64,000 bases of DNA. Source: Azolla caroliniana (taxonomy: Eukaryota; Polypodiophyta). The translations under genes and the position numbers were made by a program. Location of the stretch: assembly GCA_043228905.1 (NCBI GenBank), contig JBHGNT010000005.1:6820001-6884000 (forward strand). Reading direction: 5' to 3'. The stretch's first letter is position 1; every line of letters begins with the position of its first letter. Shown one piece after another: positions 1 through 11,393 of the stretch. Under the pieces are notes generated by a model. It worked only from the letters and a program-made list of their open reading frames with translations, ran no database searches and was not told the DNA's origin.

Positions 1-520
1 GTAATTATATCAAAAATGGGGAGTTCGAAATTAAATGAAGGTGATTTTGTAATTTATCAATTGTAAAAGTATAAAATAGAATTTGTAAATAAATAAAATA
101 AGTATAATAATATTATTAAATAACCACCCCTACATGAGGGGGTTTGTCAACAGCCTCAAGAGGGTGGTTGGGCGGTTGACCCCCATATAAAAGCCACCCC
201 AATGGTGGCTATAGAGAGGAGAAGGGGAAGAAAGGAAGGAAGAAGAGAAAGTGAGGAAGAAGCTCGCAAGGGAAGGATGCAGAGGTCGCTCAAGAAGTGA
301 GTGGCCTGTTGAACAGAAGACAAAAATTAAAGAAAGGGAAAGGGAAATTGAGGAAATGGGGAAGTTGAAGTGGTTTATCTCAAGGTTGTGAGTTTGAGTT
401 CTACCAAAACAATCTTTTTTTGGTAAACAAGTCAAACTCCTCCCAAAACAATCTTCTTTTGGTAAACAAGTTTTGTAACATAAAAATAGGGAATATAAAG
501 ACAAAGAAAGTTAAATTAAT
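1..520. other. Non-coding flank with TATA-like motif and repeat pieces
   Basis: No gene is seen. Around 122-175 a GGGG/CCCC-rich inverted repeat precedes a TATA-like motif (CATATAAAAG near 184) and a purine-rich GA tract. At about 355-480 lies a tRNA-like B-box stretch (GAGTTTGAGTTC), followed by two imperfect copies of a roughly 40-bp unit containing CCAAAACAATCTT and TTGGTAAACAAG. A related unit recurs near 1000-1085. The stretch is probably the edge of a repeat, with no confirmed boundaries. Confidence 0.3.
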
Positions 521-900
521 TGTTGAGAATCAAGCTCAACATAGTGCAATGTGTAAACACACCTTTTAAGAATCCATGATTACTCAAAGGTCAAGAGTCA
601 CAGCACTACTCTCTACACATTAACTATGTGTCATATAATCATATTCTATGACACATAACTAGTGAGTTACATATTCCCCATGACTATGAGTCTTCACATT
701 CCCCAAGAGAGAGAGTGGTTGTTGTAAAGTTAATGAAGAGAGAGGGTGACTCTATATAAAGCATCCTCCTCATACTTCATACTAAGTCGGTTGTGACTCC
801 TTATTATGCTACATTTTGTAATTCTTATTCTACTTGTGAAATATACACCTTCTTCTTGAGTATTCCTTTTTTCTATCTATCTTGTGTTCTCTCATCTCTC
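521..900 (+). promoter_or_regulatory. LTR-like stretch with palindromes and TATA box
   Basis: The stretch opens with a perfect hairpin (TGTTGAG, 7-nt loop, CTCAACA). It contains a second palindrome around 630-660 (TATGTGTCATA paired with TATGACACATA) and a TATA box near 750 (CTATATAAAG), followed by pyrimidine-rich sequence. That order resembles the promoter part of an LTR. No partner LTR and no target duplication were found, so solo-LTR status is only an inference. Confidence 0.3.
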
Positions 901-984
901 CTCTAAATCCTCTCACAGATACACATAACACACATCTCTTCTGCTACACAAGAATCATACCCGATTCTTTACATTATTATAAAA

Positions 985-1090
985 AGAAAAGTGTTGAAGT
1001 AGTTGATTTAATAAGCCTTACATCCAAGAAAGGAGAGGAGTTGAGTTTGAGTCTTGCCAAATAACATTTTGGCAAACAAATATTGTAACT
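985..1090 (+). repeat. tRNA-like (SINE-type) fragment
   Basis: The segment holds GTTGAAGTAGTTGATTTAA and then GAGTTTGAGTCTTGCC (B-box-like), followed by CCAAATAACATTTTGGCAAACAA. The same order, with changes, occurs at about 355-480, so the two look like diverged copies of one short repeat. They are not real tRNA genes, because no acceptor stem can be formed. Confidence 0.3.
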
Positions 1091-1099
1091 GTGTTTTTT

Positions 1100-4000
1100 A
1101 CAAATAAAATTCTTTTCGCAACAACGTTGCATCTATCTTGCCTTCTTGGCTTCTTGTCATCGCACCATCACAAAACCCTGGCAGTTGCGACACACAACCA
1201 CAATCTTTACGACGACAACGCCCTACCATGTGACTCCTCACAGATCCCAGTTTCGACAATATTCGGTTCGATACTCTAACTCAATACAAGTCGGAAATTC
1301 GCAACATTGTGCTATCATCGGAGTCGGCATTGTAGTACTTAATCTCCCCGGTGGTTCTACATTAGTATGACAGAATGTCTTACATGTACCTGAGCTCTCA
1401 AGACCTTTGATCTCAGTCGAACAATTGTATGAAGACGGCATTTGTGTCGGCTTCTCACCAAGAGGGTGGACACTCCACAAGGGGAACCTCTTGCTTGCCC
1501 AAGGATCGAAAGTACATTCATTGTACCCACTATACCTCACACTTAGAGAAGGTGACTTGTTCCTGGTTGATATTCCCGTGTCTTCACTATGGCATGGACA
1601 ACTCGGACACCTCAGCAAGCCTGGCATAACGCATTTATATAGAACTAGATACATTGCCAAACTCTCCTTCTCCGATCATCAATTTTGCGAGCATTTCCAA
1701 TATGGCAAACAGATAGTTGCATCACACCCGACATGAGCATCAAGAGAATCAAGTCCACTCAATTTGGTCCACTCGGACATTTGTGGCCCTGTGCCACATA
1801 ATTCTCTCAATGGTGCCTTGTACTTCGCCAGTTTTATTGACAATTCGACTCGAAAGCTGTGGGCCTATCCGATTAAAACCAAAGACCGAGTGTTCTAGAT
1901 CTTCTCCATATGGCTCTCTATGGTAGAGAACCAGTCTGGTCAAAAGTTAAAATGCCTTCTGACCGACAATGGAAGAGAGTTCAAGTATGAAGAATTCATC
2001 AGATTTTGCCGACAACGTGGCATTCGACGTGAATACACGACACCCTATAGTTCGAACCATAATGGAAATGCCAACAGCATGAATCATACCATTCAAGAAC
2101 AGATAATTTCCATGCTCCAACACTCTGGATTGTCGGATGACTTCTGGGCAGAGGCCTTACTTATGGCAGTATACATTATTAACATGTCGCCGAGTAGGCC
2201 TCTATGACTTCGAATACCTCAAGAATTATGGAGCCGCAACAAGCCGAATTATGACAAGCTGAGGATTTTCGGATGTGAGGCATACGCCCTCATACCAAAA
2301 GAAGATCGCCGCAAATTAGAACCGAGGTCTAGGAAATGTATTTTCCTTAGATATGGACCAAACAACGAGATCAAATACTGACTTTGGGACCATGAGCACA
2401 AACCGATTTTCCGAAGTTCGGACGTCATGTTCAATGAGTCAACTATCCATAAGTCGGCCAAAAGGAGTATTGAAGTCTGAAGGGTAACTTTTTTCAAAGT
2501 GCCAACCCTTCATGAAGGCGCAACACATAACACGAGGTCGGCTTCATGGGTAGCCGAAACCTCTAGCACCGACTCAGCACAGCCGAATGACTTGGCTTTG
2601 GACCATCTGACTCTGACACCCGATGCGACTAGTCCATTCATACCTTGAAGATCTGAGAGATTGTCGCAACCCCCAAAGAGGTACTCTCCTAGAATCTTCT
2701 TTACGGATGCAAGCGAACCAACGTCATATGAAGAAGCATCGGCATCAGCCGATTCGGCCACATGGCATCTAGCGATGGAGTCAAAAATGAACTCCATTCG
2801 AGCAAACAAGACTTGGAACTTGGTTGAATTACCGAAGAATTGATGTGTTCTTCCATGCAAATGGGTCTATCGAATCAAAGAGACATTTGATTTAGTCGCC
2901 CCAAAGTACAAGGTCAGGTTAGTCACAAAGGGTTTCCAACAACAATATGGCGCGACTTCGACAAAATATTTATGACTACCCTTTGATTCCTAATTGGCCT
3001 AGTGGCAGCTGAGGATTCGGAGCTTATATAGTTAGATGTAAAGACGACCTTCCTCCATGGCGACCTAGAGGAGGAAATCTTCATGGAACAACCAAAAGGC
3101 TTCGTCACAGCAGGCCAAGAGCATCTAGTCTGTCGACTCAGGAAGGGTCTTTACGACCTGAAATAGGAACCGAGACAATGGTATAAGAAGTTCAATGACT
3201 TCATCCAATCAGTCAACTTCTCTAAGAGCGATGAGGACCATTGGCTCTTCCCGAAACAACTCGAGATGGGTCACCCATCTTCCTCATCATCTACGTGGAC
3301 GACATGCTACTCTCCGGTCAGCATGCCAACGAGCTCGCCGAACTAGTTTGGCAATTGCGGTTGAAGTTTGCCATGAAGGAACTTGGACCAACAAGACACA
3401 TTCTCAGAATGAAGGTAACTCGGAATAGATATCGACGACAGTTGTTTCTGTCTCAATCCAACTATATTGGACATGTCCTGTTCAACGCTTCAACATGCAA
3501 TCGGCCAAATATGGTTCGACCCCGCTCCCAATTCGTCTTCATCTGCCTCAACGAAACTACCCAGCATCCAGTCCGGAGGGGGAAATTATGAAGTCAATAC
3601 CGTATACACCAGCAATCGGCTCCTTGACGTATGTGATGATCGCGACACGACCTGACATTATTCACGCCGTTAGAGTCGTCAGCAAATTCATGCACAATCC
3701 TAGTTGATCACATTGGAACGCAATTAAGCATGTGTTCAGATACCTGGTGGGCACAAAAGTCCATGGCATCCTATTCGGTCAAATGATACTTCGGGCATAG
3801 TCAAATACACTGATTCAGACTTTGCAAGCTGCGTGGACAATCGAAAATCGACAATCGAATACTATTTCAAATTTGGCAATGGAGTAATATCGTGGAAATC
3901 AAAACTTCAGGAGTGTACTGCCACATCAACGACCGAGGCTGAATACGTAGCCGCATTCGATGCGGTGAAAGAGGTTTTATGGCTCAATCGGCTGGCACAC

Positions 4001-4250
4001 GTTTCGACAAGTCGAATCCGACTCGGCTCCAATTGTCTACAACGACAGTCAGGGTGTTGTTGCTTTGTCGAAAATTCCGGTTCAGCACAATGCCTCGAAG
4101 CACATCGACGTGAGATATCACTTCATTCAGGACTGCGTCATTTCAGGGAAAATCGGCCTCAAGAAGATACCTACAACTGATAATGTCGCAGACGGGATGA
4201 CCAAGTGTCTTTTGACAGATCGATTCAGATCCCTTCCGCACTAGATGGGC
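1100..4250 (+). pseudogene. Decayed Ty1/copia pol (protease end, integrase, RT, RNase H)
   Basis: This is a heavily mutated copia polyprotein read in several frames. Recognisable in order: the end of the protease region (about 1270-1400), the GAG_pre-integrase domain with WHGQLGHLS and a HxxxC...C-type stretch (about 1400-1735), integrase core pieces with DNGREFKYEEF and NHNGNANS (1920-2200), the VFN-type linker (2250-2500), RT with the Y-V-D-D motif in IIYVDDMLL (about 3285-3310), and RNase H with ALST-like TSTTEAEYVAA (3833-3990). The gag gene, the DSG protease active site and the 5' LTR are missing, so the left end is truncated or rearranged. Frameshifts and stops occur every few hundred bases, so the copy is old and inactive. 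It lies directly upstream of the PP2C exons and the assembly gap. Confidence 0.85.
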
Positions 4251-4470
4251 GTAATGAAGAATCAATTTGATTGAGTCAGACACTCAGGATGGTTTCGAAC
4301 AATCATCACCGACAGTTCGAGGTTCGGTCTCAGTTCCTTCGACCTCGGCCAATTCTGCCCTTTATTTTTCGGAGTTTACTGGCTCGAACAAAAATCTGAT
4401 TTGTTCAACAACCTTGTACAAATCTGTAATCTCAAACAGATTTTTGGTGTATATGCCCATTGCAGGGGAG

Positions 4471-4853
4471 TGTCGAATATAGATCTCTAATGGCCGTATT
4501 CACACTGTCTCTTTCGACAGTCTAGGTTTAGGACATCTTTGTAAATATGTCAAATGGTAGTTGCCCTAGCCCATTTAGTATATAAAGGGACTTGTAACCT
4601 AGCTCATAAGGTTGTTGCTATTGTTAGAGAGAGTTGTCTTCTCCATTGTATCGTAACCATTCTCTAAATAATACGGTTACATTGTGTGCCTCTCTATCTC
4701 TGTCTCTCTCTCAGATTCTCTGTTGTATCTTGCTTACACATGCTAACTCAGTGATCTTCATCTCAAGGTGTTGTTTATGTTGCTATTGTTAGAGAGAGTT
4801 GTCGCCCCCATTGTATCGTAACCATTCTCTGAATAATATTGTTACATTGCGTG

Positions 4854-4949
<96 letters not shown>

Positions 4950-5020
4950 ATTCTCTGTTGTATCTTGCTTACACATGCTAACTCAGTGATCTTCATCTCA
5001 AGGTGTTGTTTATGTTTCTG
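4471..5020 (+). repeat. 3' LTR of the copia element, with internal duplication
   Basis: The stretch begins TGTCGAATATAG directly after a purine-rich tract (GCAGGGGAG), as expected for polypurine tract then LTR. A TATA box (GTATATAAAGGG) lies near 4579. A block of about 165 bp starting TTGCTATTGTTAGAGAGAG (about 4614-4775) is repeated at about 4776-5013; the second copy is longer because its TC run has expanded. The right end near 5020 (TTTCTGCA) is a guess based on a CA terminus. No matching 5' LTR is present. Confidence 0.6.
4855..4947. repeat. (TC)n microsatellite
   Basis: About 93 bp of uninterrupted TC repeat in the second copy of the duplicated LTR block. The first copy has only a short, interrupted TC stretch at the same place. 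Confidence 0.98.
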
Positions 5021-5200
5021 CACTGATGGCTTCAGTTCTCAACAGAGAGCCCACGAATCAAGAACCCAAATGAAAACGATGAAGAGCAATCCAAAAATGA
5101 GAAAACTGCAGATTCAATCGACATTGCCAACATCACTTTGTTACAAAAGATTACTTTGGTAGACTCATTAGTGGAAACTCAAGGTTATTGATCGGTTATC
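5021..5200 (+). other. Unassigned open stretch next to the gap
   Basis: One forward frame stays open for about 55 codons (polar, rich in N, E and K) before a stop near 5190. It lies between the copia LTR and the assembly gap, so it may be part of an upstream PP2C exon or of the retroelement. I could not match it to either. Confidence 0.2.
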
Positions 5201-5204
5201 TAAT

Positions 5205-5265
5205 AAAACACGGGATTCAAACTTGCTCTTCTAAGTGAGCAACACTCTACCACCCACCCACTCTT
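5205..5265 (-). repeat. tRNA-like fragment, probable SINE piece
   Basis: On the minus strand, GGTAGAGTGTTGCTC resembles an A box and GTTTGAATCCC resembles a B box, spaced about as in a tRNA. The fragment is cut by the assembly gap. No closing acceptor stem can be seen, so it is not called as a tRNA gene. Confidence 0.4.
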
Positions 5266-5365
5266 NNNNNNNNNNNNNNNNNNNNNNNNNNNNNNNNNNN
5301 NNNNNNNNNNNNNNNNNNNNNNNNNNNNNNNNNNNNNNNNNNNNNNNNNNNNNNNNNNNNNNNNN
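5266..5365. other. Assembly gap (100 N)
   Basis: A run of exactly 100 N, the usual placeholder for a gap of unknown size. It lies between a repeat and the PP2C 3' exons, so upstream exons of that gene may be lost in it. Confidence 0.99.
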
Positions 5366-5384
5366 GCTCCTTCCATTGTGCTAG

Positions 5385-6179
5385 TGGAAGCAGAAAGGAT
5401 CCGAAAATGCAAAGGAAGAGTGTTTGCTCTAGAGGATGAGCCCGGAGTATATCGAGTCTGGTTACCTGATGAGGACTCGCCTGGCTTAGCAATGGCTCGA
5501 GCATTCGGTGATTTTTGCCTTAAAAACTTTGGTGTAAATGTGATTCCAGAAGTTACCCATCATGAGCTAACCGAGAAAGATGAATTCATCGTTTTAGCAA
5601 CTGATGGGGTAAGTAATATGAAGCTGCGAAAAACGAAAATCTCTGTCTATACACACTAAAGACTCAGATCTCTCTTATGAATAGTATCTGGTATATATTG
5701 GTGTTTCGACATTAACCGCTTTGGTCTGTTTCTTGTTCTTCTTCATTTAGATTTGGGATGTCCTTAGCAACGAGGAGGTAGTAAACATCGTTTCATCAGT
5801 TCCTTCTCGGCCACTTGCTGCAAGAAGAGTTGTAGAAATAGCGACCAATGCATGGAAGTGGAAATATCCCACATCGAAAGTCGATGATTGTGCCGTGGTT
5901 TGCTTGTTCATGAATGGAATGCATTCTTCAGCAACTTCAGACAAACAAAGCTTATCGATAACATCAATGAAACACATAGTGTCTGCGAGGTGTCAAAAAC
6001 CTAAACCGGTGCTGAAAAAATCCGAGACACCTATGTATGTATCTCATGAGATAAAAAATAGAGGCAAACAACATAAACTTCTTGAGACCATAGACGGAGA
6101 GAAATGGACTGCTTTGGATGGTGTTACTCGGGTTAACACATTGGTGAAACTGCCTCCCTTTTTCCCCAAATCTTCCTAA
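5385..6179 (+). CDS. Protein phosphatase 2C, C-terminal two exons (partial)
   Basis: PP2Cs are Mn/Mg-dependent Ser/Thr phosphatases, and this part carries the end of the catalytic domain. Exon A runs 5385-5608 and reads EAERIRKCKGRVFALEDEP, then RVWLPDEDSPGLAMARAFGD. Its first base follows an acceptor-like CTAG. A clean 142-bp GT-AG intron (5609-5750, GTAAGT to TTTAG) separates it from exon B, 5751-6179. The junction falls inside the conserved D-G-x-W-D-V motif that supplies a metal-binding Asp. Exon B continues with SNEEVVNIV and DDCAVVCLF and ends in the plant-typical WTALDGVTRVNTL tail before a TAA. The residue pattern is that of plant PP2C group E as I know it (inference). The N-terminal half, including the first metal-binding motifs, is absent. 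It lies in or beyond the gap, and the copia element sits just upstream, so the locus may be interrupted or mis-assembled. Confidence 0.9.
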
Positions 6180-8704
6180 TGGTAGATCATATGGCTCCAA
6201 CTTTGAATGTTGTGTTTGGTATGTAATTTTCTGGTGTGTATTAAATCATCTAACAAATGATTGTAGATTTGCTTCATGAAGTATATACTAATACCATTGG
6301 TTCTTCTAGGCAAATTATCACACCCTAATGATTTTGTTTTTGTGCATATTGCCTATGTATGTAAGTATAGCTCACTGTTTTGCAACTAAAAAGTGGGCGA
6401 AACTAAATTTTTCTGGGTATTGTTGGCTTCCGAGATTCTTTGTTTACTTATTTTGTTGATTCATCAATCATGATTGCATTCTCCATTCTTACAGTGATTC
6501 CTTGGCTTCACTTTTATGTTTGGTTGTTTCATGATTTGTCGTAGACTACTCTAAGCTGTCAACAGGGGTTTGAATAGCTTAGAGGTAACATTTTCATTCT
6601 TCAGGACACCAACTTGTAAAAAGTTTCATGAGCAGTTGAGTCTCTAGTATTTGGCTTGGTTGGATGTTTTCGATGGAAATTCTCAAACCATGGCATGACT
6701 GTTTTGGAGGTGGAATGAATGCTCCCAAGTCACCACTAATCTTTAACCTTTCTAATGAAGCAGATACTTTATTATGCTATGTGAGATATTGAAAGTAAGA
6801 ATCAGTTTGATATTGCCTTCAATCGTGCTTTGTAGCAACAAAATGACTAGTTATCTTGGGAGGGTTATAACCATGACTTTTCACAGATAGAGGTTGTTGG
6901 AGATGATGCATATGATTCATGTAACCTTGTTAATGGGCAAGTCTGGTTTGAAACTATTCCAACTATCTAGCCATTTTATGCAGCTCTCAATGCCAAACAT
7001 AAGCATTTATTAATAATTGTCCATCCCCAAATCTTTGTGGTTGCCTACACATTGATAATCTTGATATGCTTGACTATTTATCATGTAGGGAAACCACAAA
7101 TTTGTAGAATGAAATAGAATATCTACATCTCATTGGAATTATGTCTCGGTTGGGTGAGTGAGTTAGCATTGCCATTCGATGAAAAGGGATTTCAACCAAT
7201 TTTCTATGAATCCATTAAACATAAAGAACATTTGTATTACATTTGAGTGTAATGGCAATGATGGGAATTGGCATGGCAAACTCCAAACCAAAAGACCCTA
7301 GCTCAAACGTAACAGAAGCCACCTAGTTCAAAAAAGTACTTTTATCACTTTGAAACCACGTGAATATGGAAGATTTGACAAATCATTGTATGCTATTCTG
7401 CTTGTAGGATGGATTTTATTGCATTCTCCCCTTTGATTTTTAATAGTTTCCCTAGAAGTCACATGAAACAAATACCTATGCAGTTGTATAAAAGGCATTA
7501 CATGTAATGCCTTTGTTTCACAATATCATTTATAGCATAAAATTTGCTTACAAGAATATTAGAGCAAGAGTCATCGTTTGAAGTCGTCGACGTAAGATTA
7601 GAGGAACAGTGATCTCGTGAAGTTGTTGATATCATTGCTTCAAATAATTTATTCCTAGCCAATTGACTCATTAAACAACACCAACCCTTCAAAGATCAAT
7701 TCCTTCTACAATGTGAATGGAGGATCATTGTCTACAGGATTTCTATGTAAATGGAAAACAACATTTTCCATTCACTAAGAAAACAACATGGATGCCTTAA
7801 AACACGTATATCAAGAAAAACCAAATGGGATATGACACCACGAAAAATTAATTGTGAAATTATTTCTTTTTGGGAGTAAGAGCGTGTCAAAATGGAGAAT
7901 TCTATGTTAATGAAACCAACATGAAGACTTCAATCCACCTGCTATCTCAAGCGACATGTTTCTAAAACTTGGTCATCTCTCCAATTTACAATGTCTTTGT
8001 ACGGCAAAAACATGAAAAGCATCTTAAATTATTTATGTTTTAGAAGCTCTAATTAAATGGCTCTTTATGTAAATACTCTAACAGCAATGTGTGATAAGAA
8101 CAAAGAACACAATGTAAAATGAGCATAATTAACAAGAATTCCATCTAGTTTACATGATTAAATAGATTGCTCTCTCTCTCACTCAACACCTAACTATAAC
8201 ACTAAATTTATTTGACTTATCGACATGGATCTTTCCTATCTTTCTATCATATCACGTCATACCTAGGAAGTTTTCTTTCTCTTTTTTATCGAATTAGGTC
8301 ATACCTATAAAGTCTTCTTTTCTCTTTACCAAATATAGTTTGTACGTTGTTGGCAACTTAGGGATAATCATATGTACACACAGGTACACAATCATAAGCA
8401 CTTATGAGAGAATCGGTTTCCTTTGGAGTATTGCATTTCTAACAAGTGGCCTATTTTGCTAGGCCTTCAACTTCACGCTCAAGATGTACATCATTTCATA
8501 CTTATCTATCATGATGGGTAATGCTTCTGCCTAAATTTGGTCTCCTTCGTCTCTAGGCGTCGGATCTAAAAATGAAGTGTTCTAGGTCTAAAGGTCTAGA
8601 GATGAAGCTAGGTCCATACAATTTAGGAACTAAGTCCTAGATCAAAACAATCTAGGGACAAAATATGGTTCACCTAAAGAATTCTTCCCCCACCTTTTGG
8701 GCCA
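6180..8704. other. Intergenic sequence downstream of PP2C
   Basis: AT-rich sequence with no convincing exon, repeat boundary or RNA gene. The first few hundred bases are presumably the PP2C 3' UTR. Short open frames here show no domain signature. Confidence 0.5.
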
Positions 8705-8732
8705 GTGTCACCCAATGGAAGGGCATTGTCTT
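8705..8732 (+). repeat. Left half of a tRNA-like repeat split by a LINE
   Basis: CACCCAATGG resembles an A box. The matching B-box half (GTTTGAATCTC) resumes after the LINE at about 11408. Bases 8717-8732 are the left copy of the LINE target duplication. Confidence 0.45.
8717..8732. repeat. Target-site duplication, left copy (16 bp)
   Basis: GGAAGGGCATTGTCTT, identical to 11378-11393. The length is typical for L1 target-primed insertion. Confidence 0.9.
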
Positions 8733-11377
8733 CTTCTTTTTTCCTTGAAAGATTTTCTTCAATAGTATTAAAAAACGTCGGAAGACTACAAGTTGAAGTT
8801 ATCTACCCAGAGGCTTACAACGTAGAATAAAAGACATTGTATGTACACAAAAACCTATACATCCAAAAACAACTTATAAAGGGGTGTTGAACCTTGATAC
8901 GATACATTACCATGATGTACTGATATTCAAGAAAGGGTCCATGGAAGTTGATAGTTCCATTGAGGCCCTTGAACTAACACTACAAAGAAGGGCAACTTCC
9001 TCCATAAGTGAAGCATATTCGTCCTTCTCTTATGAACATTTTCTGGAGAACCATACATATTATCATACTGCCCACAGACTATTGTCGGCAGTGTTTCCCA
9101 TATCTCAAGCAGTACATCTGAAGGACCAAGATTTGTTGCATCATAAAGTTGACTACATCTACATCTCCATAATACCCATTACGTTACCGTAGTCACAGTT
9201 TTCCAGACCTGGACAAATCGCACCTGCTTTCGAGGTTGTTGAAACGTACTAACTGATATCAATCTTCTATTGTGTACCGTCATGGCCTCTTGAATATCAT
9301 CTGCCTCATACAACATCAAGCTGGAATGTAAAACTCCCCACACCGTTGCTCCCCATGAGAACAAGCAACCAACATTAATCGTTAGGAATAAAGAAATAAC
9401 TTTATTCCATACTTTGTTGAGCTAAGGGAAAAGACTAGAGGGCATGCTTAGTAGTCTCTTGAGTTGCATAGCAAAAGCCACATTGCCTACGATTAGGTGC
9501 TACATTCCCTTTCAATGACTAGCCAACTAGTAATGTTGCATGCACTAATAGCCATCTAAAAAGAGTAAATTTAGTGGGCCCCTTTAAAGACCAGATCCAT
9601 CTCCAATAGGTTTTCAACTACAAAGTTGAAACACCCCAGTAGGTCCAATGTGTTTGAGTTGTTGGCACCATTACATTCGTAGACAACAGTAATGACCTTC
9701 CAAGCTTCACTAAATACTGAAAGAAGGGAACCTTTATGATCTGTTCCCCTAAGGAATATGACCAAAACCAACCCCTCGGATCCCATAGTAATTATGCAAC
9801 AGATTCTTTTGCGTACCACCACATCATATCACACATATGAGCAATGGAAGGGTATGGATCAAGCAACCACTTCTTTCCCATTTTAGCAACCACTCTGACT
9901 AGTGCAATCTTTACGTGTTGTAGATAGTTGCAATCAAAGGCATGAGGCTACAATCTACTATTGTCAAGAACCTCAAAATAAGAAATGCACCCATTAGGTG
10001 AGATACCCTTGACAGCCAACAATGTGTCATTTATGAAGCATCCAAACCAAAAATGTTCTTGTATGGATTTGAAGGTTGCCGCCAATGAGGAATATGTTGC
10101 GAAAATGGCAGTCGTCATATCTTGGCACCATGAACAACTTGTAAATGTGCAAGACGATCTGCTTGTGGCATTTGCTGGAATTGAATCCAAGTGCTTACAG
10201 ATGCAGCTAGCCCATTATCCAATTTACCCCAAGCAAGGTGAGTTCTAAGGCCCAACACTTTTCCTGCATTATCCTGAAATAGAGAATTTGCGAGAAGAGG
10301 CTGATTAAGTAGTGCATCCCAAGGAGAAGACTTCCCCTTCATCAGAAATGACTTAATCCCATCCCATGCCCTTATGATTCGTAACAAAAATCAATTAGAT
10401 GTTAGATCCAGCCTTGGCGTTTGCACACCATTCAAGAACAACCACTTTAGAGAGGGAGACCAAACTCCTCCCGTCTTAGGACTTAACTTCATTAGCTGAT
10501 TTAAAAACATTCATTTCCAGGCTTCTGGCCCTAGCAATAATACTCGAATCACAAACTTAACTAAGAGGGCTCATGACTGCATCAAAGGATCTATCAAACC
10601 CAACCCTCCATGGATTTAGGGCTGAATCGGCACCTTCCAAGCAACTTTGGGCATTATTTGACATCCATTCCTCACCCACCCATAACCCTATCGACTTTTC
10701 CAATTAAGTGAGGCACTTATGGCCTCCGAGAAATTCTGCAAAGGATTATGTACCTAACCGAGATTACCAATCTCCCCATCAACATAGAGGGTTGTATCAT
10801 CTCCAAACTCAATATCCAATACAGTAGACTATGCAATACGTAATGTTATACCTTTTATACCAGTCGAAGAAGATCTTATGTATGAGGATAGAGCTTCCCC
10901 GAACAAGATAAAAAGAAAAGGGGCAAGAGGACATCCTTGCCTAACCGACCTGGAAATTGGAAATGTTGGTGGCCCATATCCTCCAACGAACAAAATTGAG
11001 CTAGAGGCCTACATGTATAAGGCCGAAACACCAGTTATCCATGCATTAGGAAAACCTAATCTTGACAACACTGCCCAAGAAAATCCCAATCTACTTTTTC
11101 ATAGGCCTTTTCAAAGTCCATTAGTAATACTGCCAGTTGTTGTTTATTTTGCTGAGCTAATGCAACCATTTCCCAGAGCAAAAAGATATTATCGAAAATG
11201 CTTCTATCTTGTATAAAACCAGATGTGTGTCATGAATAATAGATGGCAACAGAGATTGTAATCTAATGGCAATAGTTTTTGCCACAATCTTATAAACATC
11301 ATTGAGCAATGTTATTGGCCGTCACTTAGAGACTTTATCACATTGAGCATCCGACTTAGGAATCATATATATTATAC
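8733..11377 (-). mobile_element. 5'-truncated L1-type LINE, minus strand
   Basis: A 2645-bp non-LTR retrotransposon copy reading right to left. Minus-strand translation shows a decayed reverse transcriptase: a YKIVAKTIAIRL-type segment at the right end, the palm motif VRQGCPLAPFLFILF (around 10940), a degraded F-x-D-D-like segment (FGDDTT, around 10800), then the connection and zf-RVT-like C-terminal region toward the left. The left end on the plus strand starts with a T-rich run (CTTCTTTTTTCC), which is the poly(A) tail read backwards. The 16-bp target duplications flank it exactly. ORF1, the endonuclease and the start of RT are missing, the usual result of incomplete reverse transcription. 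Several stops make it inactive. Confidence 0.88.
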
Positions 11378-11393
11378 GGAAGGGCATTGTCTT
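11378..11393. repeat. Target-site duplication, right copy (16 bp)
   Basis: GGAAGGGCATTGTCTT, matching 8717-8732 base for base. Confidence 0.9.

Noticed and set aside
5205-5265. Functional tRNA gene on the minus strand
   Set aside because: Cut by the gap, no acceptor stem, and surrounded by repeats.
10878-11216. 112-residue plus-strand open frame
   Set aside because: It is the antisense of the LINE reverse transcriptase, whose motifs are on the minus strand.
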